From positions 62,001 through 126,000 of the forward strand of contig NZ_RHOJ01000003.1 in NCBI RefSeq assembly GCF_003946485.1: a DNA stretch of 64,000 nucleotides. The letters are read 5' to 3'. Origin of the DNA: Lacticaseibacillus jixianensis (GTDB taxonomy: Bacteria > Bacillota > Bacilli > Lactobacillales > Lactobacillaceae). A program made the translations under genes and the position numbers. The notes beneath the pieces were generated by a model, which searched no databases, was not told the DNA's origin, and worked only from the letters and a program-made list of their open reading frames with translations. Below, one piece after another: positions 1 through 9,685 of this stretch (positions are counted from its first letter, which is position 1; every line of letters begins with the position of its first letter).

Positions 1-124
1 GCCAGTGCGCATCGCGACGACGCGGGAAATGCACGGGCCTCAGCTCGCCGAGACCATCGAACTGATGGGCCGCGAGAAGGTCCTTGCCAACATGGACTAC
101 GTGATCAACGCGCTAGAGAAATAA
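1..124 (+). CDS. gltX: Glutamyl-tRNA synthetase, C-terminal 40 residues (partial)
   Basis: The window opens inside a reading frame that ends at TAA 122-124. The visible tail contains PVRIATTREMHGPQLAETIE, which resembles the conserved end of Firmicute GltX (MPIRVAVTG..HGPEL...IELIG), part of the anticodon-binding domain. GltX charges tRNA-Glu, and in most Firmicutes also tRNA-Gln. Finding it just upstream of cysS is the normal order; here recQ lies between them. A terminator follows 9 nt after the stop. The catalytic half is outside the window, so identity rests on this tail and on position. Confidence 0.8.
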   Translation, partial: PVRIATTREMHGPQLAETIELMGREKVLANMDYVINALEK

Positions 125-132
125 AGGATGCG

Positions 133-159
133 AACCGCTCAGCTCATTGGGCGGTTTTT
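133..159 (+). terminator. Intrinsic terminator after gltX
   Basis: An 8-bp stem (AACCGCTC with GGGCGGTT, one G-T pair), an 8-nt loop and a five-T tract lie just behind the gltX stop. Confidence 0.75.
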
Positions 160-239
160 GCGTGGACGGCGAATTCTGTCAGGTGTACATCACTTCGCAT
201 CACGGGTAAAATAGTATGATACGAACAGGGGGACAGACC

Positions 240-2003
240 ATGGCAGCGGCAACTCCGCAGAGCATTCTCAAAGATAAATTCGGGTACGACGACTTTCGCC
301 CGGGCCAGGGCGAGGCCATTTCGCGGGTACTGAACCACGAGAACACACTGGTGATCATGCCGACCGGCGGCGGGAAGTCGCTGTGTTATCAGATCCCGGC
401 GCTGCTTCAAAGCGGTTTGACGGTGGTGGTGTCGCCACTGATCGCCCTGATGAAAGATCAGGTCGACGCGCTGAACGCAAACGGGATCCCGGCGACGTTC
501 ATTAACTCGACGGTGGCACCGCGGGAGGCCGATCACCGGTTGGATCTGGCGGCGCGCGGCGACTACAAGTTGCTGTACGTGGCCCCGGAGCGCCTGGAGC
601 TGAGCGGCTTTTTACAGGAGCTGAGCGAGCTCAAAATTGACCTGCTGGCGGTCGACGAGGCCCACTGCATCTCGCAGTGGGGCCACGATTTTCGGCCGAG
701 TTACCTCGAGCTGACCCGCATCGCGCGCGAGCTGCCGTCGCACCCCACGGTCATCGCGCTGACCGCCACGGCGACTACGCAGGTGGCCCAAGACATCGGG
801 GAGCGGCTGGCAATCCCGGCGGCCGGTTTCATCAACACCGGTTTCGCGCGGCCCAATCTCAGCTTTCAGGTGGTCAAGGACCAGGATAAGGACACCTTTT
901 TACTGGATTACCTAAAGCTGAACCACGATCAAAGCGGCATTGTCTACTGTGCCACGCGCAAGGAAGTCGAACGGCTGTATCAGTTGTTAGACCGCCGCGG
1001 TATCAGCGCGGCTGAGTACCACGCCGGGATGCCTGAGCAGGCGCGCAATGCCAACCAGGAGGATTTTCTCTTCGACCGCAAGCTGGTGATGGTCGCCACT
1101 AACGCGTTTGGCATGGGCATCGACAAGAGCAACGTGCGCTTTGTCATCCACGCGCAGGTGCCAGGCGACCTGGAGTCGTACTACCAAGAGGCCGGGCGCG
1201 CGGGCCGAGACGGCCTAGACTCTGAGGCAATTCTGTTATTTGCCCCGAATGACCTCGGCATCCGGCGCTTTTTCATCGACCAAAGCGAGGGCGACGAGGC
1301 CTATAAGCAAAACGAGTACCACAAGCTCCAGGTGATGAGCCAGTACGCCAACACCGGGGACTGCCTGCAGCAGTTCATCCTGCGTTACTTTGGCCAGGAG
1401 TCCAAGCCGTGCGGCCGGTGTTCAAACTGCCTGGATACGCGCGAGGCCGTCGACGTCACCGAATCCGCCCAGAAGGTGCTTTCGTGTGTCGTCCGGCTGC
1501 ACGGCCGCTTCGGGAAGGGCATGGTGGCCGACGTGCTCGCCGGCTCGAATAACCAGCGGATCCGGGAGTTTGGCTTTGCTGACCTCTCGACGTACGGCCT
1601 GATGGCCAGCATGCGCAAGAAGGACATCACCAGCTTCATTGATTTTCTCACCGCCAGTGGCTTCTTGCAGGCGCAAGGCGGACAGTACCCGACCTTAGGG
1701 GTCACCGAGCTGGGCGCGGGGGTGCTTCGCGGTACGGAAAAGGTGACCAGAAAGCAGGCCGTTCGCGCCCGCGCCAGTGTGGCGGTGGACTCGGCGCTGT
1801 TCCAGAAGCTGCGGGCGCTGCGCTACGAGCTGGCCCAAAAACAGGGCGTACCGCCGTATGTCATCTTCTCCGATGATACGCTGCGGCAGCTGGCCCTACT
1901 GCAGCCGCAGGACGAGGCGCAGATGCTGAACGTCAAAGGCGTCGGGGAGGCCAAGCTGAAGAAGTACGGCAAGGTCTTTTTGGCGGCACTGGCGGCAAGC
2001 TAG
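240..2003 (+). CDS. recQ: ATP-dependent DNA helicase RecQ
   Basis: A 587-residue RecQ helicase, a 3'-5' DNA unwinding enzyme used in recombination and fork repair. Visible in order: Walker A TGGGKS (about residues 42-47), DEAH box (about 139-142) followed by the RecQ-specific [20 protein letters not shown], the motif VI region [10 protein letters not shown], a zinc-binding segment with four cysteines (CLQQF…CGRCSNC, about 375-400), a winged-helix RQC region and a C-terminal HRDC domain. Start chosen at ATG 240 because AGGGGGA lies 7 nt upstream; an in-frame ATG at 216 has no ribosome-binding site. It sits alone between the gltX terminator and cysS, an interval often occupied by cysE or nothing, so it may be a lineage-specific insertion. 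Confidence 0.95.
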   Translation: MAAATPQSILKDKFGYDDFRPGQGEAISRVLNHENTLVIMPTGGGKSLCYQIPALLQSGLTVVVSPLIALMKDQVDALNANGIPATFINSTVAPREADHRLDLAARGDYKLLYVAPERLELSGFLQELSELKIDLLAVDEAHCISQWGHDFRPSYLELTRIARELPSHPTVIALTATATTQVAQDIGERLAIPAAGFINTGFARPNLSFQVVKDQDKDTFLLDYLKLNHDQSGIVYCATRKEVERLYQLLDRRGISAAEYHAGMPEQARNANQEDFLFDRKLVMVATNAFGMGIDKSNVRFVIHAQVPGDLESYYQEAGRAGRDGLDSEAILLFAPNDLGIRRFFIDQSEGDEAYKQNEYHKLQVMSQYANTGDCLQQFILRYFGQESKPCGRCSNCLDTREAVDVTESAQKVLSCVVRLHGRFGKGMVADVLAGSNNQRIREFGFADLSTYGLMASMRKKDITSFIDFLTASGFLQAQGGQYPTLGVTELGAGVLRGTEKVTRKQAVRARASVAVDSALFQKLRALRYELAQKQGVPPYVIFSDDTLRQLALLQPQDEAQMLNVKGVGEAKLKKYGKVFLAALAAS

Positions 2004-2062
2004 CAACGCCCCCGGTAATCGCGTAGAATGGGGAAGGCAGCACGCTAGAAAGGGGTCATTAC

Positions 2063-3466
2063 ATGCTTCAACTCTACAACACATTGACGCGGCAAAAAGA
2101 GCCGTTCAAACCGCTGGTCCCAGGGAAGATCACGATGTATGTCTGTGGCCCCACGGTGTACAACTATATTCATATCGGCAACGCCAGAAGCGCGATCGCC
2201 TTTGATACGATCCGCCGCTACTTTGAGTACCGCGGCTACGAGGTGAACTACGTGTCCAACTTCACCGACGTTGATGACAAGATCATCAAGGCCGCCCACG
2301 AAACGGGAGAAGCACCGCTGGCCTTGGCCCAGCGCTTCATTGACGCTTACACGGAAGACACGGCCAAGTTGAACATCGAGCCCGCCACCGCGCACCCGCG
2401 CGCCAGTGAGATGATCCCGGAAATCATCACCTTTGCGGCCGACCTGATCCAGAAGGGTTACGCTTATGAGGCGAGCGGAGACGTTTACTACCGGGCGCGC
2501 AAGTTTGCGCACTACGGCCAGCTTTCAAACAAAAACGTCGACGAGCTGGAGCAGGGCGCATCGCAGCACACCGATGCGGAGGAAACGGCCCGCAAGGAGG
2601 ACCCGATCGACTTCGCCCTGTGGAAGGCGGCCAAACCTGGTGAGATCTCCTGGGCCTCGCCTTGGGGCGCCGGCCGGCCGGGCTGGCACATTGAGTGCTC
2701 GGTGATGGCGACGACGCTGCTGGGTAAGACCATCGACATTCACGGCGGCGGTCAGGACCTAGAATTCCCCCATCACGAAAACGAGATCGCCCAAAGCGAG
2801 GCAGAAACCGGCCAGAAGTTCGTTAACTACTGGATGCACAACGGGTTTGTGACGATCGGCGAGGACGACGAGAAAATGAGCAAGTCGCTCGGTAACTTCA
2901 TCACGGTGCACGATATTGTGAAAACCGTCGCCCCGCAGACGCTGCGCTTTCTGATGGTGGGCACTCAGTACCGGCGGCCGATCCGCTACTCAGAGGCCGG
3001 GCTTAAGGAAGCGGCCCGCAACCTGGAGCGGCTGAAGATCGCCCGGGATGCGGTCAGCTACCGGCTGGCCGGGGCGCAGGCCGGCACGGACGCTGCGCTT
3101 GAGGCCAAGCTCGAGGCCCTGGAAGCCGCCTTTGTGGCCGCCATGGACGATGACATCAACGTGCAAAACGGCCTTGCCGTCGTGTACGAGCTGGCCAAGC
3201 TGATGAACGAAACGGCAGCCGCGGCCACGGTTTACGAAGGGACGCTTCAGCACCTGCTGGCCAAGCAGGCGGCCTGGTTGGCGATTTTCGGGATCGAGTT
3301 CAAAGCGGAGCTGCTCGACGCCGATGTTGAGGCGCTGATCACTGCGCGCAACGCGGCGCGGGCCGCGAAGGACTTTGCCAAAAGCGATCAGATTCGCGAT
3401 GAGTTAGAGGCCCGGGGTATTTTACTGGAAGATACTGCACAAGGAACGAGGTGGCGCCGCAAATGA
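2063..3466 (+). CDS. cysS: Cysteinyl-tRNA synthetase
   Basis: A 467-residue class I aminoacyl-tRNA synthetase that charges tRNA-Cys in the cytoplasm. Seen: the HIGH-type motif HIGN at about residues 37-40, the zinc ligand Cys in [10 protein letters not shown] (residue 28) with further ligands in ECS and the [17 protein letters not shown] segment, and KMSKS at about residue 271. Length is normal for the family. AAAGGGG precedes ATG 2063. The stop overlaps the mrnC start (ATGA at 3463-3466), so the two are translationally coupled in the cysS–mrnC–rlmB–rae1 operon. Confidence 0.97.
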   Translation: MLQLYNTLTRQKEPFKPLVPGKITMYVCGPTVYNYIHIGNARSAIAFDTIRRYFEYRGYEVNYVSNFTDVDDKIIKAAHETGEAPLALAQRFIDAYTEDTAKLNIEPATAHPRASEMIPEIITFAADLIQKGYAYEASGDVYYRARKFAHYGQLSNKNVDELEQGASQHTDAEETARKEDPIDFALWKAAKPGEISWASPWGAGRPGWHIECSVMATTLLGKTIDIHGGGQDLEFPHHENEIAQSEAETGQKFVNYWMHNGFVTIGEDDEKMSKSLGNFITVHDIVKTVAPQTLRFLMVGTQYRRPIRYSEAGLKEAARNLERLKIARDAVSYRLAGAQAGTDAALEAKLEALEAAFVAAMDDDINVQNGLAVVYELAKLMNETAAAATVYEGTLQHLLAKQAAWLAIFGIEFKAELLDADVEALITARNAARAAKDFAKSDQIRDELEARGILLEDTAQGTRWRRK

Positions 3467-3888
3467 GCGCAGACGCAAAACAATTAAACGGGATCGCGCT
3501 GGCTTACCTGGGGGATGCCGTGTGGGAAGTGTACGTGCGCCAGCACCTGCTGGACCGCGGCCTCGTGCGCCCCAATCAGCTGCAGCGCGCGGCCAAGTCG
3601 TTCGTCTCGGCGAAGGCCCAGGCGGCCTTGATTGCCGCTATGGAGGCGCAAGCTAAGTTGACGGCGACGGAGTGGGACTACTACAAGCGCGGGCGCAACG
3701 CCAAGAGTTATACCCACGCCAAGCATACAGACGTGGTGACCTACCGGGTATCGACTGGCTTTGAGGCCCTGTTCGGGTACCTCAAGTTGACCGGGCAGAA
3801 CGCACGCATTGAGGACCTGGCATTATGGGGCATTGATTTTGTCGAAGAAGGAGGCACTGGGCATGGCCAAATTAAATCCGCGGAATGA
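3463..3888 (+). CDS. mrnC: Mini-ribonuclease III (23S rRNA maturation)
   Basis: A 141-residue Mini-III protein: an RNase III catalytic domain without the double-stranded RNA-binding domain. It trims the 3' and 5' ends of 23S rRNA precursor in Firmicutes. The N-terminal [18 protein letters not shown] carries the RNase III signature with its catalytic Asp, and the usual cysS neighbour supports the call. Start chosen at ATG 3463, which overlaps the cysS stop. A GTG at 3451 is open in frame but sits directly on the Shine-Dalgarno. The 3' end overlaps rlmB by 26 nt. Confidence 0.93.
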   Translation: MSADAKQLNGIALAYLGDAVWEVYVRQHLLDRGLVRPNQLQRAAKSFVSAKAQAALIAAMEAQAKLTATEWDYYKRGRNAKSYTHAKHTDVVTYRVSTGFEALFGYLKLTGQNARIEDLALWGIDFVEEGGTGHGQIKSAE

Positions 3889-4657
3889 TCCGCACCGCGA
3901 TCAGCCCACCGATCGCGCGCACCAAGACGAGTTTGTCTTTGGCCGCCACGCGGTAGAAGAGGCGCTGCGTGAGGGTTCCAACAAGACCATCAACAAGCTC
4001 TTTGTTCAAACCGGGCTGAACTCCGACCCGGTCCGCGCCATCGTGGACAAGGCCAAAAAGCAGAAGGTCCTGGTGTCACAGGTCCCAAAGGCCAAGCTGG
4101 ACCTGCTCTCTGACGGCGGCAATCACCAGGGCGTCATGGTCGCCATGGCGCCGTATGCCTACGCGACGCTTGACGACCTGTTCGCGCACGCGGCCGGGCA
4201 CGATCCTTTGTTCATCATCTTGGATAACCTGGAGGATCCGCAGAATCTGGGCTCGATCATGCGCACGGCTGACGCGGTCGGCGTTGACGGGATCATCATT
4301 CCCAAACACCGCGCGGTGGGGCTGACCAGCACTGTGGCCAAGGTGTCCACGGGCGCCATCGAGCACGTGCCAGTCGCCCGGGTGACCAACCTTGCGCAGA
4401 CCATTAAGACGCTGAAAGAGCGCGGCCTGTGGATCTTTGGCACGGCCATGGACGGGCAGGACTTCCGGCAATGGAACGCGACGGGCAAGGTCGCCTTGGT
4501 GATCGGCAACGAAGGCAAGGGCATCAGCCCCGGGGTTGCCAAGCTGATGGATGCCACCCTCACGATCCCGATGGTGGGCCACGTCCAGAGCCTTAACGCC
4601 TCGGTGGCGGCGGGGATCCTCATGTATCAGGCGTTTACCAGCCGCGGAGGCAAGTAG
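3863..4657 (+). CDS. rlmB: 23S rRNA (guanosine-2'-O)-methyltransferase RlmB / TrmH family
   Basis: A 264-residue SPOUT methyltransferase. The N-terminal substrate-binding domain starts [15 protein letters not shown]. The C-terminal trefoil-knot SAM domain has [31 protein letters not shown] and [13 protein letters not shown], the three TrmH signatures. In E. coli the enzyme methylates G2251 of 23S rRNA; the precise target here is inferred. Start chosen at ATG 3863, preceded by AAGGAGG at 9 nt; longer frames begin inside mrnC with no ribosome-binding site. The stop abuts the rae1 ATG. Confidence 0.93.
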   Translation: MAKLNPRNDPHRDQPTDRAHQDEFVFGRHAVEEALREGSNKTINKLFVQTGLNSDPVRAIVDKAKKQKVLVSQVPKAKLDLLSDGGNHQGVMVAMAPYAYATLDDLFAHAAGHDPLFIILDNLEDPQNLGSIMRTADAVGVDGIIIPKHRAVGLTSTVAKVSTGAIEHVPVARVTNLAQTIKTLKERGLWIFGTAMDGQDFRQWNATGKVALVIGNEGKGISPGVAKLMDATLTIPMVGHVQSLNASVAAGILMYQAFTSRGGK

Positions 4658-5206
4658 ATGCGCCGGCACCTGCTGATCGTGGACGGTTATAACGTGATCG
4701 GCAATTGGCCCGAGCTAGCTAAGCTGAAGGCGACCGGTCATTTTGCTGCCGCCCGCGACCGGCTGCTCGACATCGTGGCCGAGTACCGCGCGCACGAAAA
4801 TGCGGATATCATCGTGGTGTTTGACGCGATGTACGTTCCCGGCATCGGGGAGAATTATTCCAAGTGGAATCTGCAGGTCGTGTTCACCCAGCAGGACGAA
4901 ACGGCCGATGCGTACATTGAGCGGCTGGCTAACGACCTCAATGGCCCGCTGGTGCAGCTGTCGGTGGTCACCTCTGATCAGGCTGAGCAGTGGACCGTCT
5001 TTTCGCGTGGGGCCCTGCGCATCTCCTCGCGCGAATTTGGCCAGGAAATTCGCCGCTCCGAGCGCGAGTTTAACCACTCCACGGATCCGTTCATTATGCG
5101 CGAACCCAAGCGCAACCAGATCTGGAGCAAGGAGCAGCTGAGCAAACTCGACCACGCGCGGCGCAAACTTACCCGCCGCGAGCCAAACGATAAGAAGAAC
5201 CAGTAA
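4658..5206 (+). CDS. rae1: Ribosome-associated endoribonuclease Rae1 (YacP, NYN/PIN-like)
   Basis: A 182-residue NYN-domain protein of the YacP family. It starts LLIVDGYNVIGNWPEL, with the first catalytic Asp and the GYN motif; VVFDAMYVPG and DETADAYIERL hold the other acidic residues. In Bacillus subtilis this protein (Rae1) cleaves mRNA in the ribosomal A site. ATG follows the rlmB TAG with no gap, and GCGGAGG lies in the end of rlmB, so the genes are coupled. It is the last gene of the cysS operon. The tail is rich in Lys and Arg, as expected for an RNA-binding protein. Confidence 0.9.
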   Translation: MRRHLLIVDGYNVIGNWPELAKLKATGHFAAARDRLLDIVAEYRAHENADIIVVFDAMYVPGIGENYSKWNLQVVFTQQDETADAYIERLANDLNGPLVQLSVVTSDQAEQWTVFSRGALRISSREFGQEIRRSEREFNHSTDPFIMREPKRNQIWSKEQLSKLDHARRKLTRREPNDKKNQ

Positions 5207-5226
5207 CCAACCAGCGAGCAAACGCA

Positions 5227-5270
5227 AAGACCGCGCCCGGAAATCATGAGATTTCCGGGCGCGGTCTTTT
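5227..5270. terminator. Bidirectional terminator between rae1 and the ABC-transporter operon
   Basis: A perfect 19-bp stem with an ATGA loop. T-tracts on the plus strand and A-tracts on the left side allow it to stop transcription from both sides. Confidence 0.9.
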
Positions 5271-5301
5271 CTTGGTGCTGAAGTCAGCGGTGAGGCGTGC
5301 G

Positions 5302-6270
5302 TCAGTTGAGCAGCGCGTCCTTGACCTGAATCCGTTTTTTGATCAACCCTTGTTCGTAAAACACGTCGGCAATTTGCTGCTGCTCCTTCACGATGCTGGT
5401 GGTGACCGGGGTCATGGCGAAGGTGCGCCGTTCAACGGTCAGCCGCATGATCTTTTTTGACAGCTTGAGCATCTTGCTTTGCATGCTGATCACTTGCTTA
5501 GGATGCGTGCGGGCCCAGGCCATATCTTGGCTCATGTACTTGAGCAGCGCCTTGGAAATGGCCCGGTGCTTGGTCGCATAGCGCCGTGAGGAGACCACGA
5601 AGTCGCGGTCCTTGGCCAGCCCTTTGGCGTTCGTCAGCAGTTTGGCGTTCTGGTTGATCTGGGCCGTGGCGGTGAAGGGATCCCAAGTCACCCAAGCATC
5701 CACGCTGCCCTTAGCGAACGCGACGGAGGAGGCGCTTTGGTCCATGTTGACCAATTTGACGTCATTGAGCGAGAGGCCGGCCTTCGCCAGGGCCTGGATG
5801 ATCGTGTACTGCGCCGTTGTCCCCTTGGCGTAGGCGATGCGTTTGCCTTTCAGCGCGGCCAGCGTATCGATCCCGCTGTCTTTCTTGACGAGGATGCCGG
5901 TGCCTTCTTCCTTGGCGGCGCCGGCGCCGATGTAGATCAGATCCAGGCCGGTCGCCTGGTTGACTACGGGCGGGGCGTCACCCAGCCGCGCGTAGTTGAT
6001 GTTGCCGGACTTGAGTGCCGTCATGAGGGCGGCGCCGTCCTGGAACTCCTTGAAGACCACCTGATAACCGGCGGCCTTCATTTTTTGCGCCAGGACTTGG
6101 TGCTGGCGGGAGATATCCACGATATCACCTTTTTGAAAACCGATCACGACGCGCGTCAATGCCTCTTTGCTGGTGGTTGGGCGCGTTTGGGTGTAGCCGT
6201 AACCGGCAACCGCGAGCCAGGCGCCCAGCAGGATGAGGAGCAGGGCAGTTTTAAACCGTTTAGATTTCAT
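5302..6270 (-). CDS. ABC transporter substrate-binding protein, SsuA/NMT1 (sulfonate/nitrate/taurine) type
   Basis: A 322-residue periplasmic-binding-protein-like fold of the SsuA/TauA/ThiY class. After an N-terminal hydrophobic segment (residues 8-25) come VVIGFQKGDIVDI, a ligand-cleft segment ARLGDAPPVVNQATG, and LKGKRIAYAKGTTAQYTI, all family hallmarks. There is no lipobox cysteine, so it is probably held by an uncleaved signal anchor or released by signal peptidase I. Last gene of a minus-strand operon; its start overlaps the ligase gene by 11 nt, with GGAGGGG upstream. Substrate cannot be read from sequence; family members bind sulfonates, nitrate, taurine or pyrimidine precursors. Confidence 0.85.
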   Translation of the reverse strand: MKSKRFKTALLLILLGAWLAVAGYGYTQTRPTTSKEALTRVVIGFQKGDIVDISRQHQVLAQKMKAAGYQVVFKEFQDGAALMTALKSGNINYARLGDAPPVVNQATGLDLIYIGAGAAKEEGTGILVKKDSGIDTLAALKGKRIAYAKGTTAQYTIIQALAKAGLSLNDVKLVNMDQSASSVAFAKGSVDAWVTWDPFTATAQINQNAKLLTNAKGLAKDRDFVVSSRRYATKHRAISKALLKYMSQDMAWARTHPKQVISMQSKMLKLSKKIMRLTVERRTFAMTPVTTSIVKEQQQIADVFYEQGLIKKRIQVKDALLN

Positions 6271-7789
6271 GCTGCCCCTCCATGATCCATTGCTTCAGCT
6301 GCGGCCTGAGCACCTTGCCGGTTTGATTACGGGGGAAATCATCCATGAAGACGACCTGCGTCGGGGCCTCAAACTTGGCCAGGTGGGCGCGGCCGTACGC
6401 CAGTAGCTGCTCGCGCTGAGCCGCTTCGTTGATCCCTGGCGTGGTGGACACGACGACGGCGGTGACCGCTTCACCGTAAAGCTTGTCTGGGGTGCCGATC
6501 ACGCACAGCTGCGCGATGAAGTCTAATTCGTCCAGGACGTTTTCGACGTGCGCAGGGGCGACCTTTTCCCCGCCATGGGAGATGATCTCCTTGGTGCGGC
6601 CCTTGACGAATAAATACCCATCGGCGTCGAACTCTCCGAGGTCGCCTGTCAAGAACCACCCGGCTTCGAAGGCGTGCGGGTGGGGATCCAAATAACTGGT
6701 AATGACGTGGTCGCCGCGGATCGCGATTTCGCCCACCGTCCCCGGCGCGGCAGAAAAACTGCCATCTGAATGACGGATCGCCATTTCGGTGCCGACCGGC
6801 TTGCCGGCCGAGCCGATCTTAGGGGCGTCGTATGGGTTGATGGTGCACTGGCTGGATGATTCAGTCATGCCGTAGCCTTCAAGGATCCGGGTGTTAAAGC
6901 GGTTTTGGAACTCAACGAGCTGGTCTTCAGGCAGCGAGAAGGAAGAGCAGCGAACGTACGCGAGGTGCACCTGGTCCTGCAGGCGCTGGTAGGCGGCATT
7001 GGCCTTCTCGTTCAGCAACAGAATGGAGACAATCGTCGGCACCACGGCGGTCCAGGTCACCCCATTGGCTGCGACCCAGGCCCAAAAGCGGGAGGCCGAG
7101 AACTTGGGGGCGACAACCAGTTTGGCGTCTGCGTACCGCATGGCCAGGCCCACCATGACCTGGGAATTAATGTGAAAAAGCGGCATGTCGATCAGCGCCA
7201 CAGACTGGCTGGTCATTCTGTTGCTGGGGGCGTTGTGCCGCGCGGCGTTGTAGATAATGGCTTGCGATAACCCGACGCGCTTGGGCTTGCCGGTCGTGCC
7301 CGAAGTGGACATGATCAGCGCAATATCGTCCTCCTTGGGGTCATCGCCAATCGCGGCAGTGGTCAGTGTGGCAGGCAAGGTGACCAATACGGCGCTGGGA
7401 TAAGTGAGCAGCGGCATCGCCACCTGCGCAAACCGGGCGCCGTGCAGCTGCTCAGCCATGGCGGCATCGACCAACATGGCTTGGTAGCCGTGATCGGTTT
7501 GGTCCGCGACCAGTTCAGAGACCGGAGTAGTCGGCGACAGCGGGTGAACGGCGATGCCTATTTGCCAAGCTGCCTGGTCGATGGCAAAATAGGCGGCCGA
7601 ATTGGTCAAGGAAACTGTTAGCACCGCGCCGCGGCCGACGCCTGCGGCAGTCAGGGCGGCTTGCAGCGTGGCCACGTCTTGGTCCAGGTCTTGGCCGGTG
7701 AACCAGCGGTCTAAGCCGAGATCTTTAATGATGGGGTCTTGGGCGTGCCGCTTGGTTTGGGCCGCGAGTAATTCATTGACACGAGTCAT
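6260..7789 (-). CDS. Class I adenylate-forming ligase (acyl-CoA synthetase-like)
   Basis: A 509-residue AMP-binding enzyme that should activate a carboxylate as acyl-AMP, then transfer it to CoA or another thiol. Visible: the phosphate loop MSTSGTTGKPKRVGLS (about residues 159-174), GYGMTESSSQ, the ribose-binding Asp in FLTGDLGEFDADGYLFVKGR, the hinge region KEIISHGGEKV, and the C-terminal catalytic Lys in RNQTGKVLRP (about 493). No carrier-protein domain follows. The start overlaps the acyltransferase stop by 4 nt (ATGA), so it belongs to the ABC transporter operon. Its substrate may be the imported compound or an acyl donor for the adjacent acyltransferase; neither is shown by the sequence. 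Confidence 0.85.
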   Translation of the reverse strand: MTRVNELLAAQTKRHAQDPIIKDLGLDRWFTGQDLDQDVATLQAALTAAGVGRGAVLTVSLTNSAAYFAIDQAAWQIGIAVHPLSPTTPVSELVADQTDHGYQAMLVDAAMAEQLHGARFAQVAMPLLTYPSAVLVTLPATLTTAAIGDDPKEDDIALIMSTSGTTGKPKRVGLSQAIIYNAARHNAPSNRMTSQSVALIDMPLFHINSQVMVGLAMRYADAKLVVAPKFSASRFWAWVAANGVTWTAVVPTIVSILLLNEKANAAYQRLQDQVHLAYVRCSSFSLPEDQLVEFQNRFNTRILEGYGMTESSSQCTINPYDAPKIGSAGKPVGTEMAIRHSDGSFSAAPGTVGEIAIRGDHVITSYLDPHPHAFEAGWFLTGDLGEFDADGYLFVKGRTKEIISHGGEKVAPAHVENVLDELDFIAQLCVIGTPDKLYGEAVTAVVVSTTPGINEAAQREQLLAYGRAHLAKFEAPTQVVFMDDFPRNQTGKVLRPQLKQWIMEGQHEI

Positions 7790-8979
7790 TTTGCGATTGC
7801 TCCTTTAGGTTGACGATTGCGTTTCAATAGGTGCCACTGCGGCCGGCCAATCAAAATACCAAACGGTGGCACCTTGTAGAAGAACCAGGCGAGGGCAAAT
7901 GAGATGCCCAGCACCAAGGCGTAGCCCACGGGGATCAGCACCAAGTAGCCCCAGTCAGGCAGGTGCGACTGTTTGAGCAGGTAATCCAGGAGGGTGATGC
8001 CGATGGTTTGATCCAGGTAGATCCCAAATGAGACCTTGGCCCCATTTTTGACGAAGGTCTCCACGCCGCGGGGGATGCCGTGCCGGCGCCAGTCCGCGTA
8101 CTTGAGGCCGATGAAGAACACCGTCAGGATCATGAAGGTGTCGTAGACGAACATGTACGGCTGGTGCGGGGTGACCGCCGCCGCGTGCGAATACCCCAGG
8201 GAGAGGCGATTCCAAAAGTAATACGGTACGGTGCCGATCGACATCGCGATGGTCGCCCCCACGATCCAGTACCGCCATTTGCGGATCCACGCCAGCACCG
8301 CCTTGTAGTGCAAGGAGACGAACGTCCCAAAGATGAAATAGAACTGGTAGGTGAAGACGTTGACCCCGTACGTGGCAAGCCACCACGGCAAGTGCGTTCG
8401 GTCCATGAACTGGTAGTGATACTTGATGAAGTAAACGATGGCCAACTGCACCAGCGCGGACGTCGCCAAGATCAGCCAGTGCGCATGGACCTTCTTGAAC
8501 AGCCAGACCATGAGTGGAAACAGCACGTAAAGCTGCAGGGTCACCACAATGTAGTACAAGTAGAACTGGTTGCCGTGAAGGATCGCAGAAGTCAGCGTTG
8601 GCCAGAAAGTCTGCCACGTGAAGGGCGGCAAGGCAAGCAGACAGCTAAAAATGAGCAAAATGACGTTCCACAACAGGTAAGGCCAGCCAGAGCCAGCAAA
8701 GCGCTTTTTGAAAAAGGTCGGCCAGTCGTTGCGATGGTAATAATTTAGCGTCAACACCAGGCCCGTGATGAACATGAAGCCCATCCGGGTGAAGTGGATC
8801 AGCAGGTGCGTTGCCAGCAGGCTCATGTGCGCCCAGCCCTTGGCATCGGTCATCGAGGCCGAAAAGGCGGTGGTGGTGTGGTTGAGCAGGACCCCAAAGA
8901 TGAAGATGATCCGCATGATGTCCACTTCATAAAGGTATTTACGCTTTGTTTTCGGGGCGGTTTCAGTCACGCGAGCCAC
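7786..8979 (-). CDS. Acyltransferase family 3 (OafA/YrhL-like) integral membrane protein
   Basis: A 397-residue protein with about ten hydrophobic helices. It opens YLYEVDIMRIIFIFGVLLNH, the AT3 signature with the conserved His after the first helix (cf. R..D..R....LVVLYH). AT3 proteins move acyl groups to extracytoplasmic sugars, peptidoglycan or exported small molecules. GTG start at 8979, inside the end of the upstream ATPase gene (17-nt overlap), behind GAGAAGAAG. Co-transcription with an acyl-activating ligase suggests the two form an acyl supply/transfer pair. An extracytoplasmic SGNH partner domain is absent. Confidence 0.85.
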   Translation of the reverse strand: MARVTETAPKTKRKYLYEVDIMRIIFIFGVLLNHTTTAFSASMTDAKGWAHMSLLATHLLIHFTRMGFMFITGLVLTLNYYHRNDWPTFFKKRFAGSGWPYLLWNVILLIFSCLLALPPFTWQTFWPTLTSAILHGNQFYLYYIVVTLQLYVLFPLMVWLFKKVHAHWLILATSALVQLAIVYFIKYHYQFMDRTHLPWWLATYGVNVFTYQFYFIFGTFVSLHYKAVLAWIRKWRYWIVGATIAMSIGTVPYYFWNRLSLGYSHAAAVTPHQPYMFVYDTFMILTVFFIGLKYADWRRHGIPRGVETFVKNGAKVSFGIYLDQTIGITLLDYLLKQSHLPDWGYLVLIPVGYALVLGISFALAWFFYKVPPFGILIGRPQWHLLKRNRQPKGAIAK

Positions 8980-9685
8980 CTTCTTCTCCGGGAGCGGGGG
9001 CGAGGATCACGCGCAGGACAGATTCCCCAACGCGCGCGATCGTTTCCGCGTCCTGGCCTTTAGCCCCGACCGTTTCGTACACCGCGCGGCCATTTTTGAC
9101 GACGATCACCCGGTCAGCCATGCGGGCGGCTTCATCGACATCGTGCGTGATCAGCAGGGTGGTCAGATGGTTGGTGTCACAGATGTGGGTGATGAACGTC
9201 TGCATGTTGCGCCGCGTCAGTGCGTCCAAGGCGCCGAGGGGCTCGTCCAACAGCAGCAGCTGAGGGGCGGCCATCAGGGCCCGGGCAAGCGCCAGGCGCT
9301 GCTTTTGGCCGCCGGACAGCTCGGTGGGATAGGTCTGCTCAAAACCGGCCAGGCCGACTGCGGCCAGCGTCTCCTTGGCCCGGGCTTGCGTCTTGGCGTC
9401 ATGCGCGGCGAACGACACGTTGGCGAGGGTTGTCATCCAGGGCAGCAGGCGATCGTCCTGAAACATGACGCGTTTGACCAGATTGGGCTCAGCGTAGGTG
9501 ATCGTTCCAGCGGTGGGCTGCTCAAGCTGCGCGATAAGCCGCAGCAGCGTGCTTTTACCCCCACCGGACATGCCGACCAGGGCGACAAACTCCCCTTGGT
9601 GAATCGTGAAGGAAACGTCCTGCAGGGCGTGGTTATCGCCGTACTGTTTGTATAGGTGGGATAACGTCACCAGTGGTTTAGCCAT
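8963..9685 (-). CDS. ABC transporter ATP-binding protein, SsuB/TauB type
   Basis: A 240-residue ATPase. Walker A GMSGGGKST (about residues 38-46), Q-loop VMFQDDRLLPWMT, which is typical of the nitrate/sulfonate class, signature LSGGQKQRLALARAL, Walker B LLLLDEPLGALD and the H-loop LLITHDVDEA are all intact. AAAGGAGG precedes ATG 9685, which overlaps the permease stop by 8 nt. It powers import through the permease encoded upstream with the SsuA-type binding protein at the operon end. Confidence 0.9.
   Translation of the reverse strand: MAKPLVTLSHLYKQYGDNHALQDVSFTIHQGEFVALVGMSGGGKSTLLRLIAQLEQPTAGTITYAEPNLVKRVMFQDDRLLPWMTTLANVSFAAHDAKTQARAKETLAAVGLAGFEQTYPTELSGGQKQRLALARALMAAPQLLLLDEPLGALDALTRRNMQTFITHICDTNHLTTLLITHDVDEAARMADRVIVVKNGRAVYETVGAKGQDAETIARVGESVLRVILAPAPGEEGGSRD

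Noticed and set aside
3451-3463. GTG 3451 as the mrnC start
   Set aside because: It touches the Shine-Dalgarno directly; ATG 3463 overlaps the cysS stop in the usual ATGA form.
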